DNA of 64,000 nt from assembly GCA_033064195.1 (NCBI GenBank), contig JARBJD010000243.1, forward strand, positions 1 to 64,000. The letters are read 5' to 3'. The DNA is from Blattamonas nauphoetae. Lineage: Eukaryota; Preaxostyla; Oxymonadida. Below, piece after piece: positions 63,383-64,000 of the stretch. Each line of letters opens with the position of its first letter. Within the stretch, counting starts at the first letter, position 1. Made by a program: the position numbers and the translations under genes. Under the pieces are notes generated by a model. That model was not told where the DNA came from. It did no database searches and worked only from the letters and a program-made list of their open reading frames with translations.

Positions 63383-64000
63383 GGACGAGGTCAATTCGGA
63401 CGGTATTTCTCACTGGTCATTCTGAACATTTTCAGAGTCTATTGTGTTCGACAGTCAAACGGAAACGTATTCGCAGCTAAAATCATCGATGATCACCTGG
63501 CTGCTCAGAAAGAATATGTTATTGCCACTCTTCTCGGTCAGTGTGTTTTCGTCGATGTTCACTCCCTCTATTAGGCTGTGTGAGAAGCATCGATATCTTA
63601 CAGTCACGTACGATGCCTTCAGATCCCCAACAACTGACCAAGTCGTCCTTTTCATGGATTATGCTGATCGCGGAGTTTGTATTTTGTTTTTCGTTCACCT
63701 GATCAGAATTTACACGACATTATCAAGGCCATTCAGAGCAACGGGGCCCCTGAATCTCTTGTGAAGAAGATCGTATTTATGATAGGTCTGCAAAATGCAT
63801 CTTTACGAAACTATATCCCAGCTCATGGACTCACCCAACTGCATGCTAACAACTTTATTCATCGGTATTGTCCTTTCTTTTAATCTGCTCAGAGATATCA
63901 AGCCAGATAACGTCGTCCTTGTGTATGATCCAACAGCATCTACAGTTCGAACGCTAATCTCTGATTACGGTCTTCTCCGTCGAATAGATGATTCATATCA
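63383..64000 (+). CDS. Protein kinase gene with 28-36 bp introns, partial at the window end
   Basis: After an AG at 63382: GRGQFGR, intron 63403-63435, VYCVRQSNGNVFAAKIID (glycine loop and lysine), intron 63541-63574, CEKHRYLTVTYDAF, intron 63675-63706, NLHDIIKAIQSNGAPESL, intron 63786-63821, AHGLTQLHANNFIHR, intron 63865-63892, then DIKPDNVVLV and ISDYGLLRR. The catalytic loop is HRDIKPDN, joined exactly across the last intron. DYG stands in place of DFG. The frame stays open through five introns of 28-36 bp. The C-terminal lobe is beyond the window and the 5' end is uncertain. Likely an active Ser/Thr kinase of uncertain group. Confidence 0.83.

Noticed and set aside
1-64000. Ribosomal RNA genes
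   Set aside because: No recognisable conserved rRNA core segments were seen on either strand.

Overview
This window looks like nuclear DNA of an anaerobic protist. The closest match I know is an oxymonad such as Blattamonas nauphoetae; that is an inference from remembered gene families, not from a search. The support is: several spliced genes with short GT-AG introns (28-113 bp), members of gene families I associate with that lineage (a HEAT-like repeat family, a coiled-coil/SPRY-like family, Ser/Thr-rich beta-helix surface proteins), diverged small protein kinases and Rho GTPases, a Polinton/Maverick remnant and many DNA transposons.

Layout. 1-8.9 kb: right part of a Polinton/Maverick fossil (A32-like ATPase region, RVE integrase, protein-primed DNA polymerase B and small proteins), cut by the window start. 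8.9-10.9 kb: AT-rich repeats, a 280-bp direct duplication, three hairpin repeats and two tRNA-like segments. 10.9-17.6 kb: a partial and a complete hAT-type non-autonomous element carrying surface-protein gene sequence, around a coiled-coil/SPRY-like gene. 17.7-25 kb: a HEAT-like hypothetical gene, an AIG1-like GTPase and a spliced Kelch/Cys-rich membrane protein gene. 25-29.2 kb: a HEAT-like family gene split by a second hAT element. 29.3-35.8 kb: a bacterial ubiE fragment plus a coiled-coil-Rho GTPase gene, both riddled by transposons including a 3.3-kb MULE. 36-40.2 kb: a decayed membrane protein gene and a five-exon protein kinase. 40.4-60.4 kb: a second HEAT-like gene broken first by a 3.8-kb terminal-inverted-repeat (TIR) element and then by a 13.2-kb autonomous-type MULE; a third MULE lies just beyond. 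61-64 kb: a second ubiE fragment, an intact five-exon Rho GTPase and the start of a kinase gene with tiny introns.

The most striking feature is the 13.2-kb MULE (44966-58121). Its long inverted repeats contain inverted arrays of a 30-bp satellite (about 267 and 64 units) that encode a decapeptide repeat, and a decayed MULE transposase lies between them. Three MULEs, two hAT elements and several MITEs in this one window are bounded by exact or near-exact target site duplications (9, 8, 3 or 2 bp). Several insertions can be read against an unoccupied homologous site in the same window. All boundaries, TIRs and duplications below were read by eye from the sequence; family names and organism placement rest on recognised motifs and memory.
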